Of a DNA stretch of 64,000 nt, positions 36,831 to 49,212 are shown in pieces. How positions within the stretch are numbered: position 1 is the stretch's first letter; each line of letters starts with the position of its first letter. Below the pieces are notes generated by a model. The model had not been told where the DNA came from. It did not search any database and saw only the letters and a list, made by a program, of their open reading frames with translations. The DNA comes from Metellina segmentata (taxonomy: Eukaryota > Arthropoda > Arachnida > Araneae > Tetragnathidae): contig OX375873.1 of NCBI GenBank assembly GCA_947359465.1, positions 43,682,437 to 43,746,436 of the forward strand, read 5' to 3'. The position numbers were made by a program, and so were the translations under genes.

Positions 36831-38606
36831 TGATCTGCAGCATGTTAAAATTTTGGAAGTTTCAAATTGCATTCCTTATTTTTATAGGATCTCCTCACTT
36901 AAAGAAGAGGTTGTACGTATCTGTAAATAATGAATTGAGATGAAACTGTTACAGATTGATAAATAAACTTCACACACTAACTCATGAAAAGGTTTGAGTA
37001 AAGGATAATACTCTTTATTTTAAATCGTAGCATTTTCAGAATTAACAAAGGTTAAAAAAAAGTGATTGGCAAATTGACAAAACTTCAAATAAAAATATGT
37101 TTGAAAACCAAAAATGCATGGCCATTTCGGAAGAACTGTATGTTCACAACTGTCACGATCAAAGTAGACGCGAGTTTGGAAAACCCTGACTGAAACAACC
37201 CACCCATTGTTGAGAACACTCTTTTTTCATAGAAACCCGTTCTAAGCTAAGTTAAAAGGTTGAAAATATTAGTATACTTAAGTAATGGGCTAAAAAATGT
37301 AAAAATTGAAAAGGTTTCCTTCCAGAGAATCTAATCTTGCAGATAAGAGTGTTTAACGTGTTTAAAGACAAATTATGAGATGGTCCAAGCAGTGTTCAGT
37401 AAAGGCAAATTTATCAGTAACCTATATCCACCAAGGATGAACATTTTCTGTCAGTCTTAAAGTAGGTGGCGGTAGTGGTTGTATCGTGATACGTGCTTGT
37501 TGTACGTATTCGTGACGGCATGTGACTTGGCTAGTTTTTCGAACACGATTTCAGTATGTCACCAATAAAAAATTCCAAAGAATGAATTCCGAATCGATAA
37601 ATGACAGAGTTGATTGGTCCACGCCAATTATAAAAAACGTCAATTGTCGCCCAGCGCTGATTTATAAGGTAACGCTGATATGTATCGTGAAAAAGCACTT
37701 AAGTAATAGAAGTGAAATCTTCATTTTCCGTCTGGTTTGTTTGTTAACACTAAAAATCCCTCTCCATATAATATCTAGAATTAAAAAAAAAAGACTAAAT
37801 TCCTGTCCACATGAAAATACAAAGAAAAGTAATGTTTGGATTACAATAAAGGGTCAGCTAGCGAAACAATGTAGCATGCAAATTCATCCGCGTAATCCTT
37901 TATCACCACGATCTCCTTTGAAAGTCATGGAAAAGCTCAAGAACTTTCTCAACGACAATTCTAATTTTCAGGATCACTGAATACTATGCCCCAAGTTCAA
38001 AAGCCAAGCATTTTTGTTCTTTAATCCGTTCATAGTTATACTTCCCAAATCCCTTCTTGAAAGAGACAAGAGCATGTCAGTGCGATGTTTCCGTTCGAGT
38101 TAAGATCAATTCATTGAGATCTGTGATATACCTTTCCAATAATCAGTCACGCCCGGCTACTTATGGGAAACCGAATCCCCAACCCTGAAAATATTAGATA
38201 CTTTTTCGCATTCCGTTTCGTAGGAAATTGCCAGTCAGCGAGGGTCAACCACCGTCTCGCCAGAGCCTACCTCTACTGAACCCTCGTTCGCACCATCAAA
38301 CTTTACTCTGTGGCGAGATGGATGTGCAACCCTATAGTTATTCCAACTCAGAAGAGAGAGTATGGTGCATATCAAGTTATTTCACACCGCCCACTTTGCC
38401 TGCTGGACCGTGACACCTGGCGAAAAAAAATAGCCACTCTTATTCAGTTCACGCGTGTATTAGTTAGCCAAACATCACTGGTCTTCGTTATCTGTGCATC
38501 CTATTGTTTTTTATGATACACTGTTCCAGATACGGCTATTGGCTGTGCTTTATCACCTTTATTACGACCGGTAAAATTATCTGGCGTTGTAGGGCTGAAT
38601 GGTTAA

Positions 38607-39079
38607 CTCCTTGGGTACATTTGACGATTGAGACTCGTCATGCACTTGTTTTGCCTAAGTTACGAATGACGAGTTTAATTCTTCATTCAAACTAGGACAA
38701 AATTAAACATGCACATTCTTGTTCGTGACGAGAGAGATTGATGTTACGAGACTCTCCTTGAATCAAATTATTCAATCGTTCTCTACAAAAATACACTTTA
38801 TTTAATCTGACCATACATAGAAATGTTTACACGGCTGCGTTATCAGACATTCTTTTTTGGAATGAACGCGAAGATCAGATGGTGTGCGATCTCTCACATA
38901 CTGTTGCCATTTTATTCAAACGAAATTATACGAAAATATAAAAGTAACTAGTATGCAAACGATAATTCGAAAATACAACAGTAATTAGTGTACAGACGAT
39001 AATACGGAAATATAACAGTAACCAATGTGCAAACGATAATCCTAACTACTTTTTTTCAAATAAATCTGTACCCAAAGGG
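38607..39079. mobile_element. piggyBac-type MITE, copy 1
   Basis: TTAA at 38603-38606 and 39080-39083 flanks a 473-bp element with ends CTCCTTGGGTACA and, reverse-complemented, CCCTTTGGGTACAGA. A closely related copy of the same length lies at 58863-59334, also flanked by TTAA. Both carry the same interior, including a G/A-rich block and three 37-bp iterations just before the right end. There is no transposase, so mobility must have been provided in trans by a piggyBac-like source, which is inference from the TTAA duplication. Confidence 0.85.
38931..39041. repeat. Three 37-bp iterations inside the piggyBac-type MITE
   Basis: Units starting at 38931, 38968 and 39005 share CGAAAATA(T/C)AA(A/C)AGTAA(C/T), then a TAGTGTGCA-like word and ACGATAAT. 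The same three units occur at 59190-59300 in copy 2. Iterated subterminal motifs are typical transposase-binding candidates. Confidence 0.85.
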
Positions 39080-39719
39080 TTAACTAGAATGGAAAAGTGA
39101 TCATAATAATCTCTTTTCATGGAAAAAAGCAAATAATTAAGTGACTGGAAATTAATATTTTAACTCTGCATCTTTAAATTTCTTGAATTTACTTTGACAT
39201 GAATCATACACATACCATATGCGATACATTTCACATACATCACATCCATGTTGAAAACAAAACTACACAAATTGAAAGTTATCATTTAAGGAGACTGCTA
39301 CGACAGTCAATTTGGAGTTTTGGAGTGATTATGAATGCCCCGGGGTCCTTCTTAAGTTCGCTTTCTGTAAAATAGCTATCAGTCGTATTTAAAAAGGTTT
39401 CGTGCTACATGTTTCGTAAAACGGAATTCTACAGTACATGTGTTACATTAAAGTACAACTGTTACGGATTCTCCGTAGTTTCTACGGAAGTGAATCGGGT
39501 ATTACGGATTACAGAATCAATGATTCATTCTACGAAAAAATTCAATTTTTGTTTATTTTTCACAGCACATCAACTAGTTTACTTATTTCTGTATTTCTTT
39601 TTCATTGTTATATTTTTTGGTAAATGGGAGAGAGTGCTTAAATTTAATTATTAAATGTTATATATAACTCTTTCATACACAATTATTGGTTCCATATATG
39701 TGTTTTTATGTATAATATA

Positions 39720-41022
39720 CAGAGGCTGTTCACACATTTTTTAGACAATGTATATTGTATTCACAAAACTAAATTACATAAAATTCTTGTGTTTTAAATG
39801 TTCTATTCGATAGCCCTTATTCTGAACTATCTTTCGACACCGTAATTTCCAGGATAATAATGCCTTTTGAAGTGTCAGAAGAGATATTCTATCCCATTCC
39901 TTCTGAACAGCTTTCCAGAGTCCTGTAAGGGTTGTGGGACGACGTTTGGATAATGCTGATTTTAAAAGTCCGAAAGCACAAAAATCCATAGGTGATACAT
40001 CGGGAGATTTAGTAGGGATATCAGTGAAGGGTATGGTCTTGATATCGGTATTTTTGTTCCATTTCTTTTGGGAAATTTACAGTGGATTTTGATGTGTGAC
40101 TGCTAGCTTTGTCTTGATGGAGTTCCACAGATTGATGGCACTAAGGGTAAAGTGATGGTATTTCATTCAGAAAAATTGGCGATAAAATAAGTTCCTGCTA
40201 GTATTTGGAGTTAATCTTGACATTTTTTCCCACTCTCTTTATTTTTAACTTGCCATTATATGAAAAACCAGCAACAATCATGAATCCCTTGAAAAACTTT
40301 CTTTCGATTCTGTGAACCATGTACTTAAATTTTTTTCTCCCCTTTTAGGATAATAAATGGCTCTTTTTTTGCTGCAATCATTTAAATACACCCATGATTC
40401 ATCTATTGTGACATTTTTTTTCCATTTTTCTTTGGATAAGTGTTTTTCATATAGAATTCGGCAGCGTGTCCTGCGTTCAGCGATATGCTTTGGAGAAAGA
40501 CGATGCACATTGCGTTTTTTCGCTTTCTTAAGATTTAAATCAACGTTTATCATTTTGTTTACAGTGGAAACCGAGCATTTTAATGATTTTGCAACTGTCC
40601 TTTGACTAGGGGGATTTTCTTTTAACATTAAACAACGTACCTTTGCACTAGTCGAAGATGTCCATTTCTTCCTTGGATACTTGTTTGGAATTTTTGTCCC
40701 ACTTGAGGCTCCAATTTGACGTTTTGTTCCTTTCTTGTTGACGATATTACCTATCGACGCTTTAGATATCACAAAACCATGACTCTCACATCGTTTTTGG
40801 GTAACGGAATATGAGTATTTCTCTTCGGAAAGAGCATAAATATAGCTTTCGAACCACTGCTTCGTTAAAAACGCCATTTTGAATAAAAACAAACCTCTCA
40901 AGCCGCATACGATAATTTTGACTTTTAAAAACATAGTACAACTGCAATTATTTCTTTTGCAGCAAACGATTTTTTATTACCGCTAACCAAAATTGTCTAA
41001 AAAAATGTGCGAAAAGCCTCTG
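39720..41022 (-). mobile_element. Tc1/mariner-superfamily transposon (DD41D-like), decayed
   Basis: The 1,303-bp element has inverted ends of about 30 bp: CAGAGGCTGTTCACACAT at the left and, reverse-complemented, CAGAGGCTTTTCGCACAT at the right. TA dinucleotides flank both ends (39718-39719 and 41023-41024). Length, TA target and CAG start are standard for Tc1/mariner. The single gene lies on the minus strand and fills most of the element; it is broken by frameshifts and stops. Confidence 0.93.
39774..40934 (-). pseudogene. DDE transposase pseudogene, Tc1/mariner superfamily
   Basis: On the minus strand, an open part (40934 to 40278, start ATG at 40934 or at 40877 for MAFLTKQW) covers the two N-terminal helix-turn-helix regions and the first catalytic Asp in VTIDESWVYLND. 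Similarity continues in another frame (KGFMIVAGFSYNGK), then stops interrupt it. The second Asp is in ELHQDKASSHTS and the third in PDVSPMDFCAFG, with a further frameshift between. Counting through that shift gives about 41 residues between the last two Asp, which would place it with DD41D (rosa-like) elements rather than classical mariner DD34D or Tc1 DD34E. Inactive. Confidence 0.87.
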
Positions 41023-42343
41023 TACCTTACTAATTATAAATAATATAACGTGTTGCATACATGTTTAAAATTTGTAATTAAATATTTGAATTAATGATTT
41101 ACTTGACTACTGAAAAATTCTTAAAACTACGGATTTTTTCCTTGGGTACTACGTAAAACTTCCACCGCAGGTTGGAATCTCTGTTGTTGTAACTAAGGAC
41201 TTTTGAGGAAAGTTTGTCAAAAAATGAATACACGTCCTTTTAAACATGGGACGCAACAAATAATATCTACGAAGGTTCTAGTTGAACGTGAATAAATTAA
41301 GCAAAATTAAATTTCTTATTCTTTTTATATTATCTGTCCCAAATAATATATTCTGAAACTATATTTATACAAGAAAGAAAATTTTAATTTAAGACATAAA
41401 GTATTGGAATTTAAATTCTGTGAAAATAATTTTTGCAGAAATATAGGTAGACGGGTAGTAATTTTTACAGGTAGAAAAATAACTTTTGGATAAATTGTTT
41501 TTCTACCAGTGCTAGAAAAACAATTTGAGTTTCGACCACAATTGCAATGCTCCATTCATATTACAACTTCTACAATATTGCCAGGTTAAGGATGATTAAG
41601 GTATGATAAATGGTCAAGGTTATTCAGTTGTTTTGGCCTAAACTTGCATAAAAATGCAGACAGAGGAATGTTAAGTATTTTATTCACTAGGTTATATTTT
41701 TTATGAAATAGTACATGAAACTTTATAAAAACGGAGATTGAATTGATATTTTATGTAATACTTACACACGCATTCATAGGCATAAAATAGGAAGATAGAG
41801 TAGCGCTGTGAAATTCAATCACTAATTTGCTGTTAGTACTGTATTCAGTATACAAAATTTCAGGAAAATAACATTCAGCCGTTTGGACGTAGTTTGGTCC
41901 ATAAGTACAGAAAAACAGACACAAAACGCGAAAAAAAAAACAGATTTTGTATTAAACTGGGTCAAAACGATTCTAGACACTACTGGCCATCAATCCAATA
42001 TTATGAAAGGAGCAGCTAAATGCCTTGAAATTTGCACGATGCGTGGATCATGGAAAGATATGCAAATTATTAGCACTGCAGCGTATTTGCAAACCATAAA
42101 CGCCAGAAACGTCCTCTGTTCGAAGCATAGATAGCGAGAACAGAGGGCGGGTTTTAAGCATCGAATTCAGTATTCTCGCTGTTCCTGCGTATAGAAAGCT
42201 TCATTACGCCTTGTCGAAAAGTACAGCAGTCACAAGAGGCCTTTTCTGGGTATGACAGAGTAAGTATAATGAGGGTCAAAGGGGGATATGCTGTGAGAAA
42301 AGAACACGTAGCATTCAAATTCGCAGAGAAATTCATGAATATA

Positions 42344-43238
42344 CACAGTCCAATCACATTAATGTGACCACCACCTATTTTCGACGTCAACGTGAAATAA
42401 CCAATCACAAATGGCAGGTGGCTGCACATTGCAGTGGAGTGTATATAAAGGATGTCCTATGGCATCGGAGAGCATTTCAATCGTTGGCGTAATGCAGAAA
42501 CGTAGCGATTTATCCGACGTCCAAAAGGGCATGTTTATTGGCTTTCGGGCTAAGGGTGGAAGCATTTCGGAAACGGCTAATTTTGTGTACCGTTCGCGTG
42601 CCGCCGTGGTAAAAGTATACCGTGCATGGCAAAATGGCACTATCCAAAATCAGCGGCGTGGCACATGTGGTGCACCACGGGCTATAGATGACAGAGGCGA
42701 ACGAAGGCTACGGAGATGCGTTCGGGCGAATAGACGTGCAACTGTTGAGCAACTGACCGCCCAGATGAATCAAGGGGCTACCAAGAGTGTATCCTCAACA
42801 ACGGATCAGCGAACGTTGGTGCGCATGGGCCTCGGCAGCAGACGCCTGGTTAATGCACCTATGCTGACTGTTGTTCATCGGCGACGAAGGCTGGAATTTG
42901 CACGCCAGTACCGCAACTGGACGTCCACAGAGTGGCGACAGGTGGCTTTTTCCGATGAATCACGTTATGCTCCATCGGACAGATGGACGTTGTCTTATAC
43001 GGCGTGAAACGTCTGAAAGCAAACACCCTGCAACAATTGCCGGAAAGATCTAGGCTGGAGGAGGGAGGTAATCTAGCGCAGCTGGCCACGGCACTGGAGT
43101 CGGCATGGCTCAACATCCCAGTGAACACCTTCAAAAACCTAATTGATTCTCTTCCTGCACGTCTCGCAGCAGTCCGCTCTGCCAAAGGTGGTTATTCTGG
43201 CTTTTGACAGGTGGTCACATTAATGTGACTGGACTGTG
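42344..43238 (+). mobile_element. Tc1-like transposon, internally deleted
   Basis: Ends are CACAGTCCAATCACATT at the left and, reverse-complemented, CACAGTCCAGTCACATT at the right, matching over 29 bp with one difference. TA precedes the left end; the right side has AA, probably a mutated TA. The 895-bp length is about 400 bp less than a full Tc1 element, and the missing part corresponds to the middle of the transposase. The TATATAAAGG at about 42440 may be the transposase promoter. Confidence 0.92.
42459..43207 (+). pseudogene. Tc1 transposase pseudogene lacking the DDE core
   Basis: The N-terminal part contains DLSDVQKGMFIGFRAKGGS and ETANFVYRSRAAVVKVYRAW, the first HTH with its V-x-x-V-Y-x-x-W signature. 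It continues through the second HTH region to the first catalytic Asp in VAFSDESRY. After about 42970 the frame shifts and the sequence jumps to the C-terminal signature NLAQLATALESAW, NIPVNTFKNLIDSLPARLAA and AKGGYSGF (frame of 42983-43207). The region with the second Asp and the final Glu is deleted, so no active enzyme is possible. The start could be 42459 or the later Met at 42492, which better matches family members. Confidence 0.9.
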
Positions 43239-44868
43239 AATTCTGAAATTAAAATTAATATTTTTATGTTACGTAATTGCTGTCTCCATACTTTTTTCTG
43301 AGCTACGGTAAAAATTTAATTAAATATTTATAACTCCATGGAGATAGACAGTAACATTTTCAATCATTGTGAAATTAAACAGTGCAGTGTAAAATTAAAG
43401 AAAATGAAAATTAATTTTCAGTGTGTTTCAGTACGTTAATCTCAATTTCTGCTTAAAAGTATGAAACACAAATTTTGAATAGTGCGACTGACGAGATTTG
43501 ACTGACCCAAGGTCGGGGTCAGACAAATTTTGAATAGGTGTTAAACGTTGCTAGGAGGGCTGCTACACACAAGAACATGATCGCCGTGGGTGGTTTTGCC
43601 CCCGCTAAATCATTATCACTGCTATATCTTACGGTACTGACCAATCAACTTCGAACCAGGATACGTGATAAAGACGCCAATTGAGGAAGCGCTTTGTTTA
43701 AATTCCAACTTATCACCTTAATTAAATAAACTAGTCCACAAAACCACGTGACTTGGCTGCCTTCTCTCAAGAGCTGGACTATACCATGTCATGCCCTAAA
43801 AGCTTTCCCAATTCAGCTAAAATACTTCAGTATTGCATTATTTTCGCCTTTCATTTCTTTTTTGTCACATCTTATTATGTCATCGTTAATTGTCACTTCT
43901 TCATTGCCAAATAAAGCCCGATCACGGGATGATCAAATTCATACTGGAAATACTTTTCCTGGCTCCTTTCAACAAACACCCTCAGATATATAGTGTTGTT
44001 CCTTCTGGCAATTGCCACCATCATGTGAGAAGCTTATTTCTTTTGAACATGTTATACAAATGTGCTGTTTATCTACCACGAGGACTGCTCCAGACACAAA
44101 ATATGACCATATCAGTTGCCGTAGAAACGGAACATCCTATTTTCCATAGGGCCTGACTAAACGCCGTACGCCTGAAGAAATTTATTCACGTTTTTGTCAT
44201 ATTATCCATCCATCATCCCACTTGATGACAAAGTGGTAATATATTTGTTTCTATCTTTACTTGTCACTAAGATCTATACTAGTAAACTACCTATTTACAC
44301 CTTCAGCGTCCATGAAATATAAAATAAAATTAAACTCCCCCTTAGTCCATCCTGCTCAAAATTAATGAGCCCGCATCATATAGCGAGATTGCCTGTCGGG
44401 AACAGTTCTCGTTGTAGACAGACAGTAAGTTACGTATTCAAAAGTATCATCAACGAACAAGGCAGATGGACGAAATCTAGGTGGCTGTACTTAACAGCTG
44501 CATCCTGAATGCATAAATAATTAGAAACTATTTTCAAGATTTATTTTTCCTAAGGAATTCAAGATATTTTTGAATGGATTTTCTTCTCAAAGCAATCTTC
44601 TGGACTCTAAGACTTGTTCCAGCTCGTCCTATTTTAAAGTTACTTGAAGATGTAAACCACTTTCATTCAAATGTGTTTTCCTTAATATAATAAAGGCCAG
44701 AAGCAAATTTTAAAGAAATGTGCAAATAATATTAAAATTAGTATGCTCTTCAGTCCTTGGTATTCATCGCATTTTCTCCATTACTGTGCGTCGTAAAAAG
44801 TAACTTTTAGATAGTGTTAGGTATTTACAATTCTCGAAAGTACAGCCTGGAGGGACAATTTCGTGCTG

Positions 44869-45520
44869 TAAATCGCATGTTTTTATTTGCGTGAGTCTTT
44901 TGATCGATCGATCAGCAGTAGAAAAAAAGCTTAACACTCTTGCATTCGTGAAAAGCTACTCAAACTGTATTTTATAACTCGGGGGTGTCCAAAACGTATC
45001 GTAAACTTTTTTTGTGCTCATTCATGTCTTGAATTTTTTCTTAAGCGTACGTTATCTTTTCCTTTGATGTGCTGTGCTTGTCAGTCGTTATTCTTCTGAA
45101 AGCCATAGAACTATTTTTGCTTCTAAGGAAATTTTACAGGATTGGCAACAGTACAATAGTGTTTTTCTTGTTATTTATGTTGGCGTACAATTTAGATAAT
45201 ATATATATATGTTATGGAAACTACAAATACAACAAATAATTTTTCTGAAATTTCCGTAATTGCATACCAACTCTCAGCTTTTGATATTTGATTTGTATAC
45301 AACAAAATTCGAAATCAGTTTATTCGTCTTAAGACGATTAAACTTAATCAATAATCCTATTGTTAAAATAAACCATTGTTTCAAGTCGCAGGTTTTTTTG
45401 TGTGTGTGTCTTGATCGATCAGCAGTAGAAGAAATGCTTAACGCTTTGGCATTTGTGAAAAGCTACTTAATCGGTATTTTATAAATCAGGACTAACCAAA
45501 ACACACCTTAAAAAGTTTCT
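44869..45520 (+). repeat. Direct repeat of about 130 bp, copies 507 bp apart
   Basis: TGATCGATC, ATCAGCAGTAGAA, GCTTAAC, GTGAAAAGCTACT and GTATTTTATAA occur in the same order at 44869-45010 and 45383-45520. The copies have diverged moderately. No transposon ends are visible. Confidence 0.8.
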
Positions 45521-45540
45521 TGAAAGTTCTTCCAGAGTAC

Positions 45541-45627
45541 CTTGATCGCGCCAAGAAAGAATTTAGACTACTGCCGGTGCAGCAGTTGTATCTTGAAAGT
45601 TGTAAAAATCGCGCCAAGAAAGAATCG
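45541..45627 (+). repeat. Short duplicate of 18 bp, 63 bp apart
   Basis: ATCGCGCCAAGAAAGAAT occurs at 45545 and again at 45608. Confidence 0.85.
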
Positions 45628-46245
45628 TGTCAGTTATATCCCTATGGCTGTAATCAAAAGGCTAAACGGTAAACGTCACCAAAACGATGATAAACTACAT
45701 TTTAAGGTAGCCCTAATGAATTAATTCTGGTTTCCACAGTTTTCGATCTGGTTTCCTTTTTTGTACAAAAATTCCCTAGCATTTGAAGCAAGTGGTTACT
45801 TTTGCCCTGCAAAGCAAACATCAACCTTCATAGACCAAACAGTTTTTCTAAACGAGAAGGGGTGTACATAAATCGGCTCTCGAATCGGTAGTACTAGAGT
45901 TCGATCCAAATTCAAACTGATTGATGTAAAATGCATTATCCTAATCAATATTTGCTGAAACGGCATAGCCACAGTGAACTAGCCGAAATATTTATTTGCT
46001 GCATTCATTATAGTAAGCCTAAAATAATACCATTTACTCTCAGGGAAACCAATTCCGTGTATCTGGTGAGTAAGCAACCAATTGAACTGGTGAAGTATTT
46101 GTACTTAGTTTCGGGTAAAGGTGTTTAACATATAAACACAAACAAAATTTTATGTCTTAATTTAATTTTTAGCTCAATGTCGGTATTAATTCTTCCGCAT
46201 GAATACAACACCTCATTTCTGTTTAATTATGTTTACCCTACAGCT

Positions 46246-46380
46246 CAATAGAGGCGAAACTAGACTTTCGGGACCTGAGGCAAATTATACTAAAACAAAA
46301 TTTACGTGTTTAAAATTAAGATATTTAGAATTAAATACATACTAATTCGTCCCATTAACATATTAATTTTATTTATATAT
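46246..46380 (+). repeat. Dispersed repeat copy, related to 21178-21320
   Basis: It shares GGCGAA(A/G)CTA, CTGAGGC and GTTTAAAATTAAGATA with the copy in intron 1. Function and class are unknown. Confidence 0.5.
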
Positions 46381-46427
46381 TGATGTTCTTTTATTGGGGC
46401 TATCAATTATTGACTATACATGAGAGA

Positions 46428-46500
46428 TGCCGACCAACCGGTATAGTGGTTAAGGTGTTAGCCTCTAGATCGTCAGGTCCACAATTAGACAATATGAAAA
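46428..46500 (+). repeat. tRNA-derived SINE head fragment
   Basis: GCCGACCAACCGGTATAGTGG followed by TTAAGGTGTTAGCCTCTAGAT and GTCAGGTCC is a tRNA-like head with an A-box-like TAGTGGTTAAGG. It is not folded into a convincing tRNA, and the B box is damaged. Confidence 0.5.
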
Positions 46501-47199
46501 CACTAAAATTATATTAGATTCCTAATTAATGAGGAACTAGGCCAACTTTTTGCTTTTAATGCAGCTTTTTAAATCTTGTAAAGTCTCTTAAAAACTATCT
46601 TATAAAACTACTAAATACTATATGTAAAGAAATAAATTTAAACTCTCTTAGTTTCAATCGTTCAAACATTTCATCACGCTTAAATTTAATCGTTTCAAAT
46701 TGCTGCCTTCGAAACTGGCTAGCCCTCTCTAATATGCACCCGTGGGTTTAGTCAGAAATCTACCAACTTACTGGAGCCTCTTGCCATGAATCGGTCACAC
46801 TTTGAATCGAAGTCCCCCTTCCCTCAAATAATTCTATTGCCCCTAGTGCTGAATACACCTTAATAATCCATCAGTGCTCCCGGCGTGGCAATACCGGCAT
46901 ACAACCTCCAAATTCATTGATACCCCGTGCACAATGCACTCCCTCTCTGCAAGAACAGAGTACAGAAAGGTTATCAGCTGTTGTCGGGGAAGGGAGCCGA
47001 GCTCTTCTTTTCAATGCGGACTCGTTAGCCACAATGCATTTCAATAGGAGAGGCCGCTCTTTTCAGACGACGCGTGCCACTACAAAAGAAGTGGCGATGA
47101 GACGCCGGTCACGCGGCTCCCGCGACGACGTTATAGAGTTTGTTTACACAAACACACGTTTGCTTCACCACGTGTCCTGGAAATTTCTATATGTTTGTT

Positions 47200-47715
47200 T
47201 TCTCTGGACTCCCAGTGGAGGAGATTCATCGAGGAGGGACAACTTTCGACAGTCATTGAACGCCAGTGCGAATTGAAATACAAGTTAAAGACTGTGCTTG
47301 CTTACGCAAGAGTCACATTTCCGCATGCACTGCGTGTTCTAAGGCTTATTTACTTTTCGTTTTCTTGAACTTCCTGACAAAGGTGGCTCACCCATAAGGA
47401 GGAAACTTTCGCCTGTCAGTGAACGCTAATGCAAATTGAATCATTATTTGCTCGGTAGTCTACTAAGTGGATGAATGTATTTTGGAGAGTCGTGAAATAC
47501 TGGTCTAATGCCAGAGAGAGGGGTCGTTTTATTTCTTTTCCTGGACTTCTTCAGACTTATCGAGAAGGTACAACCTTCCGGCAGTCAGTGAACGCTAATG
47601 CAAATTGAATTGAGAGTTATTTGCTCGGTTGTCTAGACACAGTGGACCACCAGTGCTTTTTGGAATTGACAGACGTGAGAGTCGTGAAACACTGGTTCGA
47701 TGCGGAATTGCAGAG
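47200..47715 (+). repeat. Tandem repeat, about 166-bp unit, three diverged copies
   Basis: The anchor GTCAGTGAACGCTAATGCAA (GTCATTGAACGCCAGTGCGA in copy 1) appears at 47252, 47415 and 47584. Preceding words (TCCTGGACTTC, ACAACCTTC) and following words (TTGCTCGGT, GAGAGTCGTGAAA, CACTGG) also recur. The array is more GC-rich than its surroundings. Confidence 0.8.
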
Positions 47716-48035
47716 ATAAACTTTATGTTAAAACATGACTGAACTCAATTCCATCGACCCTAGAAATTTTTTGCTGTACAATAAATTCCCACAACGTATA
47801 AGATGACTATAAGTGGGCAAATAATAATCTTTTTAAAATTTAAAGCTAAATCTTCGAGTTATTAAATGGTCGAATTTCGGAAAACCAACAAGGTCAGATT
47901 TTTGTAAAACAAAATAATTTTTTGAAGAGGGGCTGAGAAAGCATTTAGGAAGCACATTTGAAAAGGGTATTATTTGTACCCTTGAACAAAATGTACGTTA
48001 TTTATTTAATTTTTGTGACAATTTGCTATAGCTTA

Positions 48036-48315
48036 CATGAGGCTATCAGAGCAAGAGTGGCTTAACCCACCAACAAACTCAACGGAGAAAAACGAAATTT
48101 TCTCGCTTCCCTTTTTTATATACTTTTATTTATCTACAATATGATTTCAGATTCTGAAGATTTATTTATTAGGGATCAATAATAAGTTATTGTGTAATTT
48201 TCGAAGACTTGAACCAGCGCATTTCAAAAAAGTAAAAGTTTGTAATAAATATTAATAATAAAATTTTAGGGATTTTGTGACTTTTTTAGGCCACTCTTGC
48301 TCTGACAGCCTCACA
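48036..48315. mobile_element. MITE with TA target and 33-bp inverted ends
   Basis: The left end CATGAGGCTATCAGAGCAAG and reverse-complemented right end TGTGAGGCTGTCAGAGCAAG continue into AGTGGC(T/C)TAA. TA flanks both ends (48034-48035 and 48316-48317), which fits a Tc1/mariner-type MITE. The 280-bp interior is non-coding. Confidence 0.8.
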
Positions 48316-49212
48316 TAATCAGAATATAAGCATACTGATCTCTGATTAATCGATGAATTAAGTAAATGCAAAGCGTAATGAATAGTCATAAACATTACAA
48401 GAATATAATTTTTGTATTGCTTGAAAACTGTAATTCCCTTAGTTTCATCAAAACTGTTTTTGACATTGTGTTTCATTTGTAAGCCGACAATGGGACAAAA
48501 AAAATCTTTTTTGAATATCAGAACAATATTTTGTGTAATGTCAACCGTATTTAACAGACCTGATCAGGGCTATTATACAATATGTCAAGGCCAAAATTGA
48601 CAGAATCTAAAAGAAATTTAGCAAAAGCATTTACACACAAAGTAGCTAAAAAGAATTTTGGATCGATGGACCTATCAGGATACCGTTTTCAAAAATATTC
48701 GAACGGCTGTAGTGATGCCTGAAAACCCCGACCATTTCTTTAACATCAATCGGAAAGTTCCCCTATTTATATTGTCATGGGATTCTTCATCTCGGAGGAA
48801 ATGTCTTGATTTATCCCATGATCTAAGGCGGCAGATGTCCCTATGAATAAGCCAGATGTCCCATGCGCCTAGACAGCACAGAAGCGTGCACCCGCCCTAC
48901 ATCCAATAGAACCCTTGGGTGAGGGACAATTTGGGATGGTTATGGGTGCGCATGTATAAAAAAAACTTGATAGAAATTATTTATAAAAGTTTGGTTGGAT
49001 GGTGGCGATATTTTAAACTTCGTTCTCTTGCTGTGAATCTTGAGAAAAGTTACGTAGATGCAATATTCTTATGTGTATACAAAACGTTTGTAACATTTGT
49101 GTTACTTGTATTACAGATATTTGAAAAACAGAAACGCAAGTTATACAAAATTAAAGCTGGCTATAAGTTTTCAGAGGATGAAATATATGAGCGAATGGTT
49201 CTAACAAGCATG

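Noticed and set aside
37522..37980. Open frame of 152 codons on the plus strand
   Set aside because: No similarity or domain that I recognise, AT-driven composition, and no splice or start context. It is one of many chance frames in intron 2.
43490..43540. Palindromic TGACCCAAGGTCGGGGTCA as a nuclear-receptor-type site
   Set aside because: The match is loose and isolated in a transposon-rich intron; a functional claim would be guesswork.
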